A model generated the notes under the pieces. That model had not been told where the DNA came from and searched no databases. It saw nothing but the letters and a program-made list of their open reading frames with translations. Position numbers and translations under genes: made by a program. A DNA stretch of 64,000 nt from positions 124,001-188,000 of the forward strand of contig NZ_JQKD01000007.1 in NCBI RefSeq assembly GCF_000745855.1. Direction: 5' to 3'. The DNA is from Xenophilus azovorans DSM 13620 (GTDB taxonomy: Bacteria > Pseudomonadota > Gammaproteobacteria > Burkholderiales > Burkholderiaceae_C). This document shows, in pieces, positions 34,166-44,623 of the stretch. How positions within the stretch are numbered: position 1 is the first letter of the stretch; every line of letters starts with the position of its first letter.

Positions 34166-34381
34166 TCACTCGGCTGGGCGGATGTGCCCGGCCTCGACGT
34201 ACTGGTCGTACTGGATGCGCGGCATGGCGGTGGAGCCCACCACGCCCTGGGCCTGCTCCCAGCCCAGGATCACGCTGTCTTCCGTTTCCTCGATCTCGAT
34301 CGGACCTTCGGGGATCACGATGGGCACGCCGTCGCCTGGCGTGAAGGTGACGTTGCCGTGGATGGTCGCCTTGCGCTTCAT
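34166..34381 (-). CDS. Small unknown protein
   Basis: A 71-residue acidic, beta-rich protein (MKRKATIHGNVTFTPGD, then EGPIEIEETEDSVILGWEQ) with no membrane segment. AGGAG lies seven bases before the ATG, supporting translation. I do not recognise a family. It is 104 bases downstream of the PhnB-like gene and could be the last gene of the TetR-led cluster or stand alone. Confidence 0.65.
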   Translation of the reverse strand: MKRKATIHGNVTFTPGDGVPIVIPEGPIEIEETEDSVILGWEQAQGVVGSTAMPRIQYDQYVEAGHIRPAE

Positions 34382-34485
34382 GCAGATCTCCTGTGGCGCA
34401 CCGCCGCCCGCGTGCGATGCTGCGTTGCAGCGTACGCGCAGCCGGCACCCACGCGCATGAAAGACGGGGCACGCAGCGGGGGCTC

Positions 34486-34959
34486 TCAACCGCCGTCGAA
34501 CGCGGCCTGGAGTTGTGCGATATCGAGCTTTCCCATCTGCATCAAGGCGCCCATCATGCGGTCGATGCGCTCGGGCTGGCTGCTTCGCGTCATCGCCTCG
34601 ACGACCGAGGGCACGATCTGCCACGACAGGCCAAAGCGGTCCTTCAGCCAGCCGCAGGGCCCGTGCGAGCCGCCTTCGGCCAGCGCGTCCCACAGGCGGT
34701 CCACCTCGGCCTGGTCGGCACAGTCCACGCTCAGCGACACGGCTTCGGTGAACGGAAATTGCGGCCCGCCGTTGAGCGCAAGGAATTCCTGGCCCTCGAT
34801 CTCGAAGCGGATGGTGAGCACCTTGCCGCGGTGCTCGCCCATCGTCTCGCCGTAGTGCGAGGTGGCGAGGACGCGCCCGTTGCGGAAGACGCGCAGGTAG
34901 TGGGCCACGGCCTCCTCGGCCTGGAAGTCGAACCACAGGCAGGGCGTGATCTTCTGCAT
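34486..34959 (-). CDS. PhnB/YjdN-like VOC-fold protein
   Basis: A 157-residue VOC-superfamily protein of the PhnB/3-demethylubiquinone methyltransferase-like group. The N-terminus MQKITPCLWFDFQAEEAVA, the EFLALNGGPQFPFTEAVSL core and CGWLKDRFGLSWQIVP are characteristic. These proteins are usually non-catalytic or of unknown activity. It follows the AHSA1-type gene by 25 bases on the minus strand; PhnB-like, AHSA1 and DUF1428 genes commonly travel together with regulators, as here. Confidence 0.9.
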   Translation of the reverse strand: MQKITPCLWFDFQAEEAVAHYLRVFRNGRVLATSHYGETMGEHRGKVLTIRFEIEGQEFLALNGGPQFPFTEAVSLSVDCADQAEVDRLWDALAEGGSHGPCGWLKDRFGLSWQIVPSVVEAMTRSSQPERIDRMMGALMQMGKLDIAQLQAAFDGG

Positions 34960-34984
34960 GGCGGTCTCGTGTCGTCCTGCGGCG

Positions 34985-35494
34985 TCAGATGCGCGCGAGC
35001 AGCTCGCCCAGCTGGTCGGCGCACTGGCCCCAGCCTTCGTGGAAGCCCATCTTCTCGTGCGTGTCGCGGTCGGCGGCCGTCCAGTGCACGGCGCGCGCGG
35101 TGTAGCGGGTCTTGCCCTCGCCCTCGGGCTCGAAGGTGACGATGGCGGTCATCTTCATCGGCTGCGGATCGGCCGGCATCCAGCCCTCGGTGTAGGCGTT
35201 GGTGAAGACGATGCGGCGGTTCGGCTCCACCTCCAGGTAGACGCCGGCGTTGGGGTACTCGTTGCCGTCGGGGTCGCGCATCACCAGGTTGGAGCGGCCG
35301 CCGGGGCGCAGGTCGGCCTCCACGCGGGCCAGCGACCAGGGGCGCGGCACGAACCACTGCATCAGCAGCTCGGGCTCGGTCCAGGCGCGGAAGACCTTCT
35401 CGGGCGGTGCGTCGTAGACGCGGGTGAGCGTCAGTTCGTGCGCATCGGCCATCGGTTCGCTGTGGCAGGCATCGGGGTCGCGGGTGTCGGTCAT
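34985..35494 (-). CDS. AHSA1-type SRPBCC-domain protein
   Basis: A 169-residue START-like protein of the activator-of-Hsp90-homologue-1-like family. Core motifs are TRVYDAPPEKVFRAWTEPELL, WFVPRPWSL, GWMPADPQPMKM and the C-terminal GFHEGWGQCADQLGELL. The fold forms a hydrophobic ligand pocket; no activity is assigned. An alternative start at 35452 (MADAHELTLT) would remove a non-conserved leader. It lies between the DUF1428 and PhnB-like genes on one transcript. Confidence 0.9.
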   Translation of the reverse strand: MTDTRDPDACHSEPMADAHELTLTRVYDAPPEKVFRAWTEPELLMQWFVPRPWSLARVEADLRPGGRSNLVMRDPDGNEYPNAGVYLEVEPNRRIVFTNAYTEGWMPADPQPMKMTAIVTFEPEGEGKTRYTARAVHWTAADRDTHEKMGFHEGWGQCADQLGELLARI

Positions 35495-35519
35495 GGTCGT
35501 CTCCAGAAAAGGCAGGGTG

Positions 35520-35882
35520 TCACCGGTGGACGATCATGCGGAAGCCGCCGTAGATCATCCGCTTGCCGTCGAAGGGCATGGCCGACATGTCCTTGGGCAG
35601 ACGCGGGTCCTCCATGACTTTGGGCCAGGCGGCGTCGCGCACTTCCTTGGACGGCCAGGTGACCCACGAGAACACGACGGCCTCGTTCTCCTCGCGCTTG
35701 ACGGCCATGGTGAAAGAGGTGAGCTTGCCTTCGGGCACGTCGTCGCCCCAGCACTCGACGACCTCCAGCGCGCCATGTTCCTTGAACACGGCGGCCGCGT
35801 CGTCGGCGTGCTTGCGGTACGCCTCCTGGTTGGCCTGGGGGACGGCGAGGACGAAGCCGTCGACGTAGTGCATGGCTGGCAT
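35520..35882 (-). CDS. DUF1428 protein
   Basis: A 120-residue protein of the DUF1428 family (YbaA-like), an alpha/beta dimer of ferredoxin-like fold. MHYVDGFVLAVPQANQEAY, VVECWGDDVPEGKLTSF and the closing KRMIYGGFRMIV are conserved family blocks. AAGGAG precedes the ATG. The function is unknown. It is the first structural gene after the TetR regulator, 34 bases from its stop. Confidence 0.92.
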   Translation of the reverse strand: MPAMHYVDGFVLAVPQANQEAYRKHADDAAAVFKEHGALEVVECWGDDVPEGKLTSFTMAVKREENEAVVFSWVTWPSKEVRDAAWPKVMEDPRLPKDMSAMPFDGKRMIYGGFRMIVHR

Positions 35883-35916
35883 GGTGGTCTCCTTGGATGA
35901 AGGAAGGAAGAAAGCT

Positions 35917-36576
35917 TCAGTCTGCTGAAGCCGGCGGGGCCGCTGCCGTCGGCAGCAGCACGGTCTCGACGTAGGCGCGCAGGTGGGCGACGCAGCGCCG
36001 CGCCACGCCCGCGCTGCCCTCGGCCTTGGCCAGGACGAAAGCGCCCTGCAGCACGGCCTGGAAGTACAGCGACACCTCCTGCGGGTCCCACGCGGCCTGC
36101 GGCGCATGGCGGGCCTTGGCGGCGGCCAGGTCCTCGGCCACCGTGTCCGCGTGGGCATGGATGACCGCCTGGCAGGCGTTGCGGATGGCGGGGTGGGTGG
36201 CGTAGGTCTCCTGCACCATCGTGCCCAGCAGGCAGGTGACGTCGGGCAGCTCGCCTTCGAGCAGCGCGGTGCGCAGGGCGAGGTAGCCGAGCACGCGCTC
36301 GCGCGGGTCGGCCGGGGCGTGGTAGTCGGCGGCGGCGAACATCGCGCCCGTCACCTCGCCCCAGTGGTGGGCGGCGGTGATGCCCAGGTCTTCCTTGCCC
36401 TTGAAGTGGTGGAAGAAGCTGCCCTTGGTCACGCCGGCGGCGGCGCAGATGTCGTCCACCGTGGTGGCGGTGTAGCCCTTGGTGCGGATGACCTGGAGGG
36501 CGGCGTCCAGCAGCCGGGTGCGGGCGGGCGCCGTGGACGGCGCGGAGGAGAGGCGGGGGGCGGAAGTCATGTCCAT
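35917..36576 (-). CDS. TetR-family repressor
   Basis: A 219-residue TetR/AcrR-type repressor. The HTH (TRLLDAALQVIRTKGYTA, DDICAAAGVTKGSFFHHFKG) is at residues 19-62; the ligand domain contains CLLGTMVQE. Palindromes TACC-N-GGTA at 36573-36617 overlap the start and extend upstream, so it should repress itself and the DUF1428, AHSA1 and PhnB-like genes downstream. The ACTGGT-type half sites resemble those of regulators sensing reactive electrophiles such as NemR, so an electrophile effector is possible but unproven. Confidence 0.92.
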   Translation of the reverse strand: MDMTSAPRLSSAPSTAPARTRLLDAALQVIRTKGYTATTVDDICAAAGVTKGSFFHHFKGKEDLGITAAHHWGEVTGAMFAAADYHAPADPRERVLGYLALRTALLEGELPDVTCLLGTMVQETYATHPAIRNACQAVIHAHADTVAEDLAAAKARHAPQAAWDPQEVSLYFQAVLQGAFVLAKAEGSAGVARRCVAHLRAYVETVLLPTAAAPPASAD

Positions 36577-36617
36577 ACCGAGTGGTTGGTATGGATCATA
36601 CGTACCAGTTGGTATGG
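36573..36617. promoter_or_regulatory. Paired TetR operators at the TetR start
   Basis: CCATACC and GGTATGG (36573-36579 and 36588-36594) form one inverted repeat over the start codon; TACC-AGTT-GGTA (36603-36614) forms a second, centres about 25 bases apart. Both read as TACC-type half sites facing GGTA. Confidence 0.7.
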
Positions 36618-36664
36618 CGCAAGCGCCTTTTTGTAACGGCGCGTATGTCGGGCGCCCCCGCGCC

Positions 36665-37558
36665 TCAGATGAACAGCGCCGGGTCCACCATCGTGCGGTT
36701 GAGCATCACGCCCCAGTGCAGGTGCGGGCCGGTCACGCGGCCGGTGGCGCCGACGGCGCAGAAGGCGTCGCCGGCCTGCACCGCGTCGCCCACCTTCGCG
36801 TCGATGCGGCTGAGGTGGCAGTACATGCTCAGCAGGCCGCCGCCATGGTCCAGCCAGACCGTGCCGCCATTGAAGAAGTAGTCGCCGGTGTCGATCACCC
36901 GGCCGGCGAGCGGCGCGCGCACCGGCGTGCCGGTGGCGGCGGCGATGTCCATGCCGCTGTGCGGATTGCGAGGCTGGCCGTTGAACACGCGCCGCAGCCC
37001 GAAGGAACTGGAGCGCCGGCCCGGCACCGGCGCCTGCATGCGCAGCAGGCCGGCCGGCGGCTCGCTCCAGGTCGCCATCACCTTCGCCTGGTGGTCGCGC
37101 TCGCGCTCGTAGCGGGCCTGGTCCGCGGGCGAGAGGTCCACCGTGCGCGGCGCCACCGTCAGGTGCTGCTCGCGGTAGCGCTTGGCCTCGATCGCGTAGC
37201 GCAGGGTGCGCGCATCGCCGTCGGCGCCGGTGGCGTGGATCTGCGCCTCGCCCGGCGCGGCCGCGAGCGGAATGCCGACCAGCGCGGTCCATTCGATGGG
37301 GTCGCCGACCACCAGCAGCGGCACGGCCTCCTTGCCGCCACCCGCGGCGGTGGCGGCGGGCCGCCGGGCGTCCGGGCCCAGCGACAGACGTGCCACGCCG
37401 CCGGGCACCTGCAGCGGCCGAGGCCACAGGTCGGGCGCCGGCGGCATGCCGCGGGCGGGCGCGGCGTGGGCCAGCGGAGAGCACAGCAGGGGCAGGGCGG
37501 CCAGGCGCGACAGCGCCGCGCGGCGGCCGGCGGGATGCGGGAACAGGGAAGAGGGCAT
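36665..37558 (-). CDS. M23-family (LytM) peptidase, exported
   Basis: A 297-residue protein with a signal peptide ([20 protein letters not shown]) and a C-terminal LytM domain. Zinc ligands are predicted in [10 protein letters not shown] (H and D) and [10 protein letters not shown] (the HxH motif), with intact spacing, so it should be an active zinc endopeptidase cutting peptidoglycan cross-links in the periplasm. The N-terminal half is an adaptor-like domain. I chose the ATG at 37558 because it starts directly before the signal; the frame extends to 37600. It is divergent from pcp. Confidence 0.93.
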   Translation of the reverse strand: MPSSLFPHPAGRRAALSRLAALPLLCSPLAHAAPARGMPPAPDLWPRPLQVPGGVARLSLGPDARRPAATAAGGGKEAVPLLVVGDPIEWTALVGIPLAAAPGEAQIHATGADGDARTLRYAIEAKRYREQHLTVAPRTVDLSPADQARYERERDHQAKVMATWSEPPAGLLRMQAPVPGRRSSSFGLRRVFNGQPRNPHSGMDIAAATGTPVRAPLAGRVIDTGDYFFNGGTVWLDHGGGLLSMYCHLSRIDAKVGDAVQAGDAFCAVGATGRVTGPHLHWGVMLNRTMVDPALFI

Positions 37559-37650
37559 GGGTTCGTCGAAGAGGCGGACGGGGGCCGGGGAAGGGTACAC
37601 GCCCGCCCGCTGCGCTACGCTGGCGGCTCCGCGTTTCCGCTGCTCCCGCC

Positions 37651-38331
37651 ATGCCTGCTGCCGACTTCCGCCGCCGCATCCTCCTCACCGGCTTCGATCC
37701 CTTCGACCAGGACGCGGTCAATCCCTCCTGGGAGGTCGCCCGGGCGCTGGACGGCGAGGCCGTCGGCGAGGGCGCCGTCGTGCAGGCGCTGCGCCTGCCC
37801 TGCGTTTTCGGGGAGGCCGCTGTGCGGCTGGACGAGGCGCTGGGCCAGGCGCCCGCGCCGGCCCTGGTGGTCGCGCTCGGCCTGGCGGGCGGCCGCTCGG
37901 AGATCTCGCCGGAGCGCGTGGCCATCAACGTCGACGACGCCCGCATCCCCGACAACGCCGGCCGCCAGCCGGTGGACGCGGCGGTGGTCGAGGGCGGCCC
38001 TGCCGCCTACTTCTCCACCCTGCCGATCAAGGCCATCGTGCGCGCATTGCGCGAGCACGGCGTGCCGGCGGCGGTCTCGAACACGGCCGGCACCTTCGTG
38101 TGCAACCACCTCTTCTACGCGCTGATGCACCGGCTGGCGACGCGGCCGGCGCTGGCCGGCACGCGCGGCGGCTTCGTGCACCTGCCTGCCCTGCCGGCGC
38201 AGGCGGCACAGCGGCCGGGCCTGCCCAGCATGGCCCTGGCGACGCAGGTGGAGGGCGTGCGCCTGCTGCTGCGCACGGCGCTGGACGTGCAGGGGAGCGA
38301 CCTGCGCGAGAGCGGCGGCGCGCTGCATTGA
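37651..38331 (+). CDS. pcp: Pyroglutamyl-peptidase I
   Basis: A 226-residue cysteine peptidase removing N-terminal pyroglutamate from peptides. The catalytic glutamate lies in [13 protein letters not shown], the cysteine in [11 protein letters not shown] and the histidine in [10 protein letters not shown], all in family order. The N-terminus [11 protein letters not shown] is the family signature. It is cytoplasmic. The ATG at 37651 is 92 bases from the divergent peptidase start. It converges on the VOC gene with 14 bases between stops. Confidence 0.95.
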   Translation: MPAADFRRRILLTGFDPFDQDAVNPSWEVARALDGEAVGEGAVVQALRLPCVFGEAAVRLDEALGQAPAPALVVALGLAGGRSEISPERVAINVDDARIPDNAGRQPVDAAVVEGGPAAYFSTLPIKAIVRALREHGVPAAVSNTAGTFVCNHLFYALMHRLATRPALAGTRGGFVHLPALPAQAAQRPGLPSMALATQVEGVRLLLRTALDVQGSDLRESGGALH

Positions 38332-38345
38332 GCCGCCCCCGGCGT

Positions 38346-38798
38346 TCAGGCTGGCGGCAGCGCTGACGGGTCGTACTGCGCCGCGAACTCGGCGCTCGGC
38401 GGGATCGGCTTGATCACGTCGATCAGCACGCCGTTCGGGTCCTGCGTGATGAAGTGGCGCTGGCCGAAGTCCTCGTCGCGCAGCGGCAGCAGCATCGGCA
38501 GGCCGGCGGCCAGCAGGCGCGCGTGCACCGCGTCCACGTCGTCGACCTCGAAGTTGATCAGCAGCCCCGCTGCCGACCGGCCGCGCGCCGCCTCGGGGAT
38601 GGTGGCGTGCGAGCCGTCCAGCACCGCGAGGTTGACCGCGTCGTTACCCGGCAACTGCAGGTGCACGTACCAGTCGCTGCTGAACAGCGGCGCCAGGCCG
38701 AAGTGGGTGCGCCAGAAGGCGGCGGTGCCCGCCACGTCGCGGGTCATGAGCACGGGGTAGTAGCTGGTCACGCGCAGGGCGGGGGCGGTGTCGGTCAT
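38346..38798 (-). CDS. VOC/glyoxalase-fold protein
   Basis: A 150-residue single VOC domain resembling bleomycin-resistance/glyoxalase proteins. It begins with [24 protein letters not shown] and contains [17 protein letters not shown] and [18 protein letters not shown]. Metal-binding residues are not obvious at all four positions, so catalysis is uncertain. A TetR regulator is divergent 120 bases away with two strong palindromes between, so this gene is the likely regulated target. Confidence 0.88.
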   Translation of the reverse strand: MTDTAPALRVTSYYPVLMTRDVAGTAAFWRTHFGLAPLFSSDWYVHLQLPGNDAVNLAVLDGSHATIPEAARGRSAAGLLINFEVDDVDAVHARLLAAGLPMLLPLRDEDFGQRHFITQDPNGVLIDVIKPIPPSAEFAAQYDPSALPPA

Positions 38799-38871
38799 GG
38801 CGTTCACTCCAACGGAAGGGGGCGGCCGTGGCGGGCTTGCCGGGGCTGGCCGTCCGGGGCCCCGGCAATTA

Positions 38872-38919
38872 ACATACAGACTGCATGTTTGATGAAGATT
38901 AACGTACAGGCTGTATGTA
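38872..38919. promoter_or_regulatory. Tandem TetR operators, exactly 30 bases apart
   Basis: Two near-identical palindromes, ACATACAGACTGCATGTT (38872-38889) and ACGTACAGGCTGTATGTA (38902-38919), each preceded by TTA, repeat with a 30-base period, about three helical turns. The second runs into the TetR start codon. Both lie between the divergent VOC and TetR genes. Confidence 0.8.
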
Positions 38920-39527
38920 TGTCGACAAATGACCCTGCCGGCGGCATGCCCACCGCCGGCCCGCGTTCGAACCGTGACCGCACCGAGGCCACCCGCGCCG
39001 CCCTGATGGACGCCGCGCGCGAGCTGTTCGTGCGCAAGGGCTATGGCGACACCTCCACGCCGGAGGTGGTGGCTGCCGCGGGCATCACGCGCGGCGCGCT
39101 GTACCACCACTTCGCCGACAAGCGCGACCTGTTCCGCGCCGTGCTGGTGCGCGAGATGCAGGCGGTGGCCGACGAGATCCGCGCCGCCGCGCCCGCCGGC
39201 CTGGCGCCGTCCGAGGCCCTGCTGGCCGGCAGCGACGCCTACCTGCAGGCCATGACCGTGCCCGGCCGCACGCGCCTGCTGCTGGTCGACGGGCCGGCCG
39301 TGCTGGGCCTGGCCGAAGTGCTGGCGCTGGACGGCGCGAATGCCGCCGTCACCCTGGCCGAGGGGCTGGCCGCCGCGCAAGCGGCGCCGCGCGGCGTGCC
39401 GCTGGCCGCGCTGGCCCAGTTGCTCTCGGCCGCCTTCGACCGCGCTGCGCTGCTCGTCGATGCCGGTGCCGACATCAGCGAGCAGAAGGCCGCGATGGCC
39501 TGGCTGCTGCGCCGCGTGATCGGCTGA
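38919..39527 (+). CDS. TetR-family repressor
   Basis: A 202-residue TetR regulator. HTH residues lie at about 25-68 ([39 protein letters not shown]). The start at 38919 overlaps the second operator; a later ATG (38946) would also give a full domain. It should repress itself and the divergent VOC gene through the tandem operators. The inducer is unknown. Its 3' end overlaps the opposing rluE gene by 53 bases. Confidence 0.92.
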   Translation: MSTNDPAGGMPTAGPRSNRDRTEATRAALMDAARELFVRKGYGDTSTPEVVAAAGITRGALYHHFADKRDLFRAVLVREMQAVADEIRAAAPAGLAPSEALLAGSDAYLQAMTVPGRTRLLLVDGPAVLGLAEVLALDGANAAVTLAEGLAAAQAAPRGVPLAALAQLLSAAFDRAALLVDAGADISEQKAAMAWLLRRVIG

Positions 39528-40089
39528 GGGGCGCGGCCTCCTCGGCCGCCCACGCGCCCGGCGCCAGCCCGTCCAGCGTGTACGGCCCGATCGCCACGCG
39601 GATCAGCCGCAGCGTCGGGAAGCCCACCGCCGCCGTCATGCGCCGCACCTGGCGGTTGCGGCCCTCGCGGATCACGAGTTCGATCCAGCCCGTGGGGATG
39701 TGGCGCCGCTCGCGGATCGGCGGGTCGCGCGGGGCGACCTTCGGCGGCGGATCGAGCCGCCTGGCCTGCGCGGGCCGCGTCGGTCCGTCCTTGAGCGCCA
39801 CGCCCGCGCGCAGCGCCGCCAGCGCGGCGTCGTCCGGCTCGCCCTCCACCTGCACCCAGTACGTCTTGGGCATCTTGTGCCGCGGGTCGGCGATGCGCGC
39901 CTGCAGCGCCCCGTCGCCGGTCAGCAGCAGCAGGCCCTCGCTGTCCGCGTCGAGCCGACCCGCCACGTACACGCCGGGCACGTCGATGAAGTCCGCAAGG
40001 CCGCGCCAGCGGCCCTCGGGCGTGAACTGGCTGAGCACGCCGTAGGGCTTGTGGAAGCGGATCAGGCGCGGAGGATCAGCCTGCGGCAT
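39475..40089 (-). CDS. rluE: 23S rRNA pseudouridine synthase RluE
   Basis: A 204-residue RsuA/RluB/E-type pseudouridine synthase without an S4 domain, like Rlu[20 protein letters not shown] and the catalytic motif [17 protein letters not shown] (the Asp of GRLD) are clear, followed by KTYWVQVEG and the [22 protein letters not shown] signature. RluE modifies U2457 of 23S rRNA in E. coli; the same site is inferred. The start at 40089 overlaps the Fic gene end by 14 bases, and the low-complexity C-terminal tail overlaps tetR by 53 bases. Confidence 0.93.
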   Translation of the reverse strand: MPQADPPRLIRFHKPYGVLSQFTPEGRWRGLADFIDVPGVYVAGRLDADSEGLLLLTGDGALQARIADPRHKMPKTYWVQVEGEPDDAALAALRAGVALKDGPTRPAQARRLDPPPKVAPRDPPIRERRHIPTGWIELVIREGRNRQVRRMTAAVGFPTLRLIRVAIGPYTLDGLAPGAWAAEEAAPLSRSRGAAARPSRPSAR

Positions 40090-41275
40090 CGTCGTCCAGC
40101 CCATGCGTCCAGCCCGGCACGCTGATGTAGTAGCGCAGCGCCTTGCCCTGTCCGCGCGTGTGCAGCAGGCCTTGCCGCACGAGGTCGGACAGGTCGCGCG
40201 TGGCCGTGGCCTTGGAGGCATCGACCATCTTGAGGTACTTCTCGACGTTGAGCCCGCCGAGAAAGCCGCCGTCGCCGGCCAGCAGCAGGCGCTGCAACAG
40301 TTTGCGCTGCCGCTCGTTGAGGGTGCCGCGCTGCGCCTGGGCGGCCCAGAAGCGCGAGCGCGTGAGCGAGGCCTGGATCACCTCGCCCGCAGCGTCGCAG
40401 GCCTGCGCGAACGCATTCGCGAACCACTCGACGAAGGGTGTGACGTCGGTTCCCCCGCTTTGTGCCTGCTGGAGCGCGGCGTAGTAGTCGGCGCGGGCGG
40501 CGAGCAACTGGCGCGAGAGGCTGTACAGCCGCGGCGCGGCGCCTGCCCCCGCCGCGCTGTCCTGCGCCAGCGCCATGTCGGCCACGGCGCGGCCGAGGCG
40601 GCCGTTGCCGTCCTCGAAGGGGTGAATGGTTTCGAACCAGAGGTGCGCGATCGCCGCGCGCGCGATGCCGTCGAGCGCGGCCGGCCGGCCATCGGCGGGC
40701 GTGGTGGCGGCGAACCAGTCGAGGAACGCGGTCATCTCGCGCGGCACCTCGGCCGAAGGCGGGGCCGTGTAGTGCACCACCTCGCGGCCGGGCCGGCCGC
40801 TGACGATCTGCATCGGATCGGCGTGGTCCCGGAAGCGGCCCACCGCGATGCGCCGGATGCCCGCCGTGCCGCCAGGGAACAGCGCCGACTGCCAGCGGCA
40901 GAGCCGGTCGGCATCCAGCGGCTGCGCGTGGTTCAGCGTCGCGTCCTGGATGACTTCCACGAGCCCGTCCACGTGGCGTTCGACCGGCCCGCCGCTGTCG
41001 CCGCCCAGGTGCCGCAGCACCGACGAACGGACGGCCGCGAGGTCCAGCGATTCGCCCTCGATGGCCGCCGTGGACATCGCTTCCTGCATCCACAGCTCCT
41101 GCGAGACTTCGTCGACCCGTTCGAGCCCGATGGCGCGCGCCATGCCCTGTGCGATGCCCTTGCGCTCGCGCGCCTGCAGCAGCGCCGGCCCCGCGGCGGC
41201 GAAGTCGAAATGGAGGCGGGGCCAGCCGGGCTGCTGCCACAGGTAGCGGGGAGGCGAGGCGGGCATGCGCCGCAT
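40076..41275 (-). CDS. Fic-domain protein with DUF4172 and C-terminal winged helix
   Basis: A 399-residue Fic protein. The N-terminal DUF4172 region contains a self-inhibitory motif STAAIEGE (class II, N-terminal inhibitory helix). The active site is [12 protein letters not shown], complete, so AMPylation or related nucleotidyl transfer is expected. The C-terminal region ([20 protein letters not shown]) looks like a winged HTH. Either ATG at 41275 or 41266 could be the start. A near-perfect 23-base palindrome begins ten bases upstream, suggesting autoregulation through the winged helix. No antitoxin gene is adjacent, consistent with an internal inhibitor. Confidence 0.93.
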   Translation of the reverse strand: MRRMPASPPRYLWQQPGWPRLHFDFAAAGPALLQARERKGIAQGMARAIGLERVDEVSQELWMQEAMSTAAIEGESLDLAAVRSSVLRHLGGDSGGPVERHVDGLVEVIQDATLNHAQPLDADRLCRWQSALFPGGTAGIRRIAVGRFRDHADPMQIVSGRPGREVVHYTAPPSAEVPREMTAFLDWFAATTPADGRPAALDGIARAAIAHLWFETIHPFEDGNGRLGRAVADMALAQDSAAGAGAAPRLYSLSRQLLAARADYYAALQQAQSGGTDVTPFVEWFANAFAQACDAAGEVIQASLTRSRFWAAQAQRGTLNERQRKLLQRLLLAGDGGFLGGLNVEKYLKMVDASKATATRDLSDLVRQGLLHTRGQGKALRYYISVPGWTHGLDDDAAG

Positions 41276-41284
41276 TCTAGTGAA

Positions 41285-41307
41285 TTCGACTCAAAAAATG
41301 ATTCGAA
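41285..41307. promoter_or_regulatory. Palindrome in front of the Fic gene
   Basis: TTCGACTCA and TGATTCGAA face each other around five A residues, matching at eight of nine positions. A third half site TGAGTCGAA occurs at 41350-41358, the exact complement of the first. The block is AT-rich and sits in the fic promoter region. Confidence 0.6.
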
Positions 41308-41398
41308 TGGAAGATTTTGCGGCTCACCCCAGCGCTTTCTGCTCATGGGTGAGTCGAAGAAAAACTGTCTCCAGCACCTATCCCATCTGCGCAAGCAG

Positions 41399-42085
41399 CT
41401 ATGAATTCAATAGCAGACGAAGCCGCTCATCCATCAGCCCTGCAAAGCGCGTGAACCACACCGCGTTGGCGGGCGAGGGGTGAGGCAGCGGCGCCAGCGT
41501 GATCGTGTAGGCCTTGTCGCCTGCCCGGTAGTCGATGCGCAGCGTATGCCGATAGCGCGCATCGCCCTGCGCCCAGAAGGCATCGAGCGCCGCGCCCACC
41601 CCGGCCGGCTGCGCGATGCCGAACCAGAAGAAGGCCTCGCGCCCCAGGGCGATCACCGTGCGCCCCCCATCGTGGCCCTGCCAGGTGTTCAGCAGCAGGT
41701 CGGCCATCAGCGGCTGGAAGCGCCGCTTCACCGCCATGGACCAGGCGCGGTTGCCGACGGGCTTGCAGGGCACGGTGTTGAGCCAGAACACCTCGCGGCC
41801 GGCGGCGACCGACGCGTCGAAGTCCGGCGGCGGTGCGTCGGCGCCGTGCTGCTGCCGATACAGCGCCGCGCGCACGAGCTGCCCGCCCTTGCCGACGAAG
41901 GGCAGAGCGTGCTCGACCTCCGTGCGGCCCGGGTCGCGACCGAAGATGCACAGCCGCGCATCGCGCGGGCCGAGGCCGATGATCGGGTCACGCCAGTCGC
42001 GGCCGCATGCCGCGTAGGCGTCGCGGTCGATGCCGGCCGTGTGCTCGGCCAACTGGCGGAAAGCCGTGCGCTGCGCTGGCGGCAT
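41399..42085 (-). CDS. Uracil-DNA glycosylase superfamily protein
   Basis: A 228-residue protein of the UDG fold. DPIIGLGPRDARLCIFGRDPGRTE corresponds to the motif-1 region, FVGKGGQLVR and FWLNTVPCKPVGNRAW to the substrate pocket, and PLPHPSPANAVWF to the C-terminal HPS-type motif. It lacks the four-cysteine Fe-S cluster of family 4 and 5 enzymes, so it belongs to a less studied branch, and base specificity is unknown. The ATG at 42085 is chosen because upstream codons show no conservation. It follows glnS by 26 bases and may be co-transcribed. Confidence 0.85.
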   Translation of the reverse strand: MPPAQRTAFRQLAEHTAGIDRDAYAACGRDWRDPIIGLGPRDARLCIFGRDPGRTEVEHALPFVGKGGQLVRAALYRQQHGADAPPPDFDASVAAGREVFWLNTVPCKPVGNRAWSMAVKRRFQPLMADLLLNTWQGHDGGRTVIALGREAFFWFGIAQPAGVGAALDAFWAQGDARYRHTLRIDYRAGDKAYTITLAPLPHPSPANAVWFTRFAGLMDERLRLLLNS

Positions 42086-42111
42086 GTCGGAGAGCGCTGC
42101 CGCGAGGCAGG

Positions 42112-44007
<1,896 letters not shown>

Positions 44008-44138
44008 CGGGGAATTTTAGGAGCCCCTGCGTACTCTCACCCCGGTCGCGCCCGGGCCGGGACCCGCGACGCCGGGCGTGGAAAAGCGCACGGCGGCCGG
44101 GCAGCCGGTTTACGTTTGGCAACCATCTTCACCTGCCA

Positions 44139-44157
44139 GCGTGAACCTGATTCACGC
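44139..44157. promoter_or_regulatory. Inverted repeat GCGTGAA-N5-TTCACGC
   Basis: Perfect seven-base arms about 84 bases before the Pro/Tyr-rich exported protein gene, in a 233-base intergenic region with no other gene. It could be an operator for that gene or glnS. The cognate regulator is unknown. Confidence 0.45.
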
Positions 44158-44240
44158 CTGACGCGTTCAATACCTACATGGGCGGATCGTCCTGGCGGCA
44201 GGCGCCGATCCACCTCTTATTCGATTCAAGGAGCACCCAG

Positions 44241-44573
44241 ATGGCACGTTCGACTTTCTTCAAATGGGCCGCCGCCAGCGTCGTGGCCGCCGGGGCGTTG
44301 TTTGCCGCCTCGTCGGCCAGTGCCGGCGTGAGTTGGTCCGTGGGCATCAGCGCCCCGGGCGTGGCGGTCGGCGTGGCCAATCCGGGCTACTACTACCCGC
44401 CGGCCCCGGTGTACGTCGCGCCCCCGCCGCCGGTCTACTACCGTCCGGCGCCCGTGTACTACGCGCCGCCGCCGGTGTACGTGGCGCCGCGGCCGGTGTA
44501 CCGGCCGTATCGGCCCTACTACGGCCCGGGCGCGTATCGCCACGGCCCGCATCACCACCGCCACTGGCGCTGA
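44241..44573 (+). CDS. Exported Pro/Tyr-rich PXPV-repeat protein
   Basis: A 110-residue protein with a signal peptide (FKWAAASVVAAGALFAASSASAG). The mature part is repetitive: PAPVYVAPPPPVYYRPAPVYY and similar PxPVY units, ending in a His-rich tail (HGPHHHRHW). This matches the PXPV-repeat type. The His-rich end might bind metal; the Pro/Tyr repeat suggests a surface or envelope role. AAGGAG precedes the ATG at 44241. A strong terminator follows 22 bases after the stop. Confidence 0.85.
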   Translation: MARSTFFKWAAASVVAAGALFAASSASAGVSWSVGISAPGVAVGVANPGYYYPPAPVYVAPPPPVYYRPAPVYYAPPPVYVAPRPVYRPYRPYYGPGAYRHGPHHHRHWR

Positions 44574-44595
44574 CGAGGCGCTGCCCCTGTGCCGA

Positions 44596-44621
44596 AGCCG
44601 CCCGAACCGGGCGGCTTTTTC
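44596..44621 (+). terminator. Rho-independent terminator
   Basis: AGCCGCCC and GGGCGGCT pair around a GAACC loop and are followed by TTTT. It ends the PXPV gene; the opposing response-regulator gene stops right beside it, so it may serve both strands. Confidence 0.9.
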
Positions 44622-44623
44622 TT

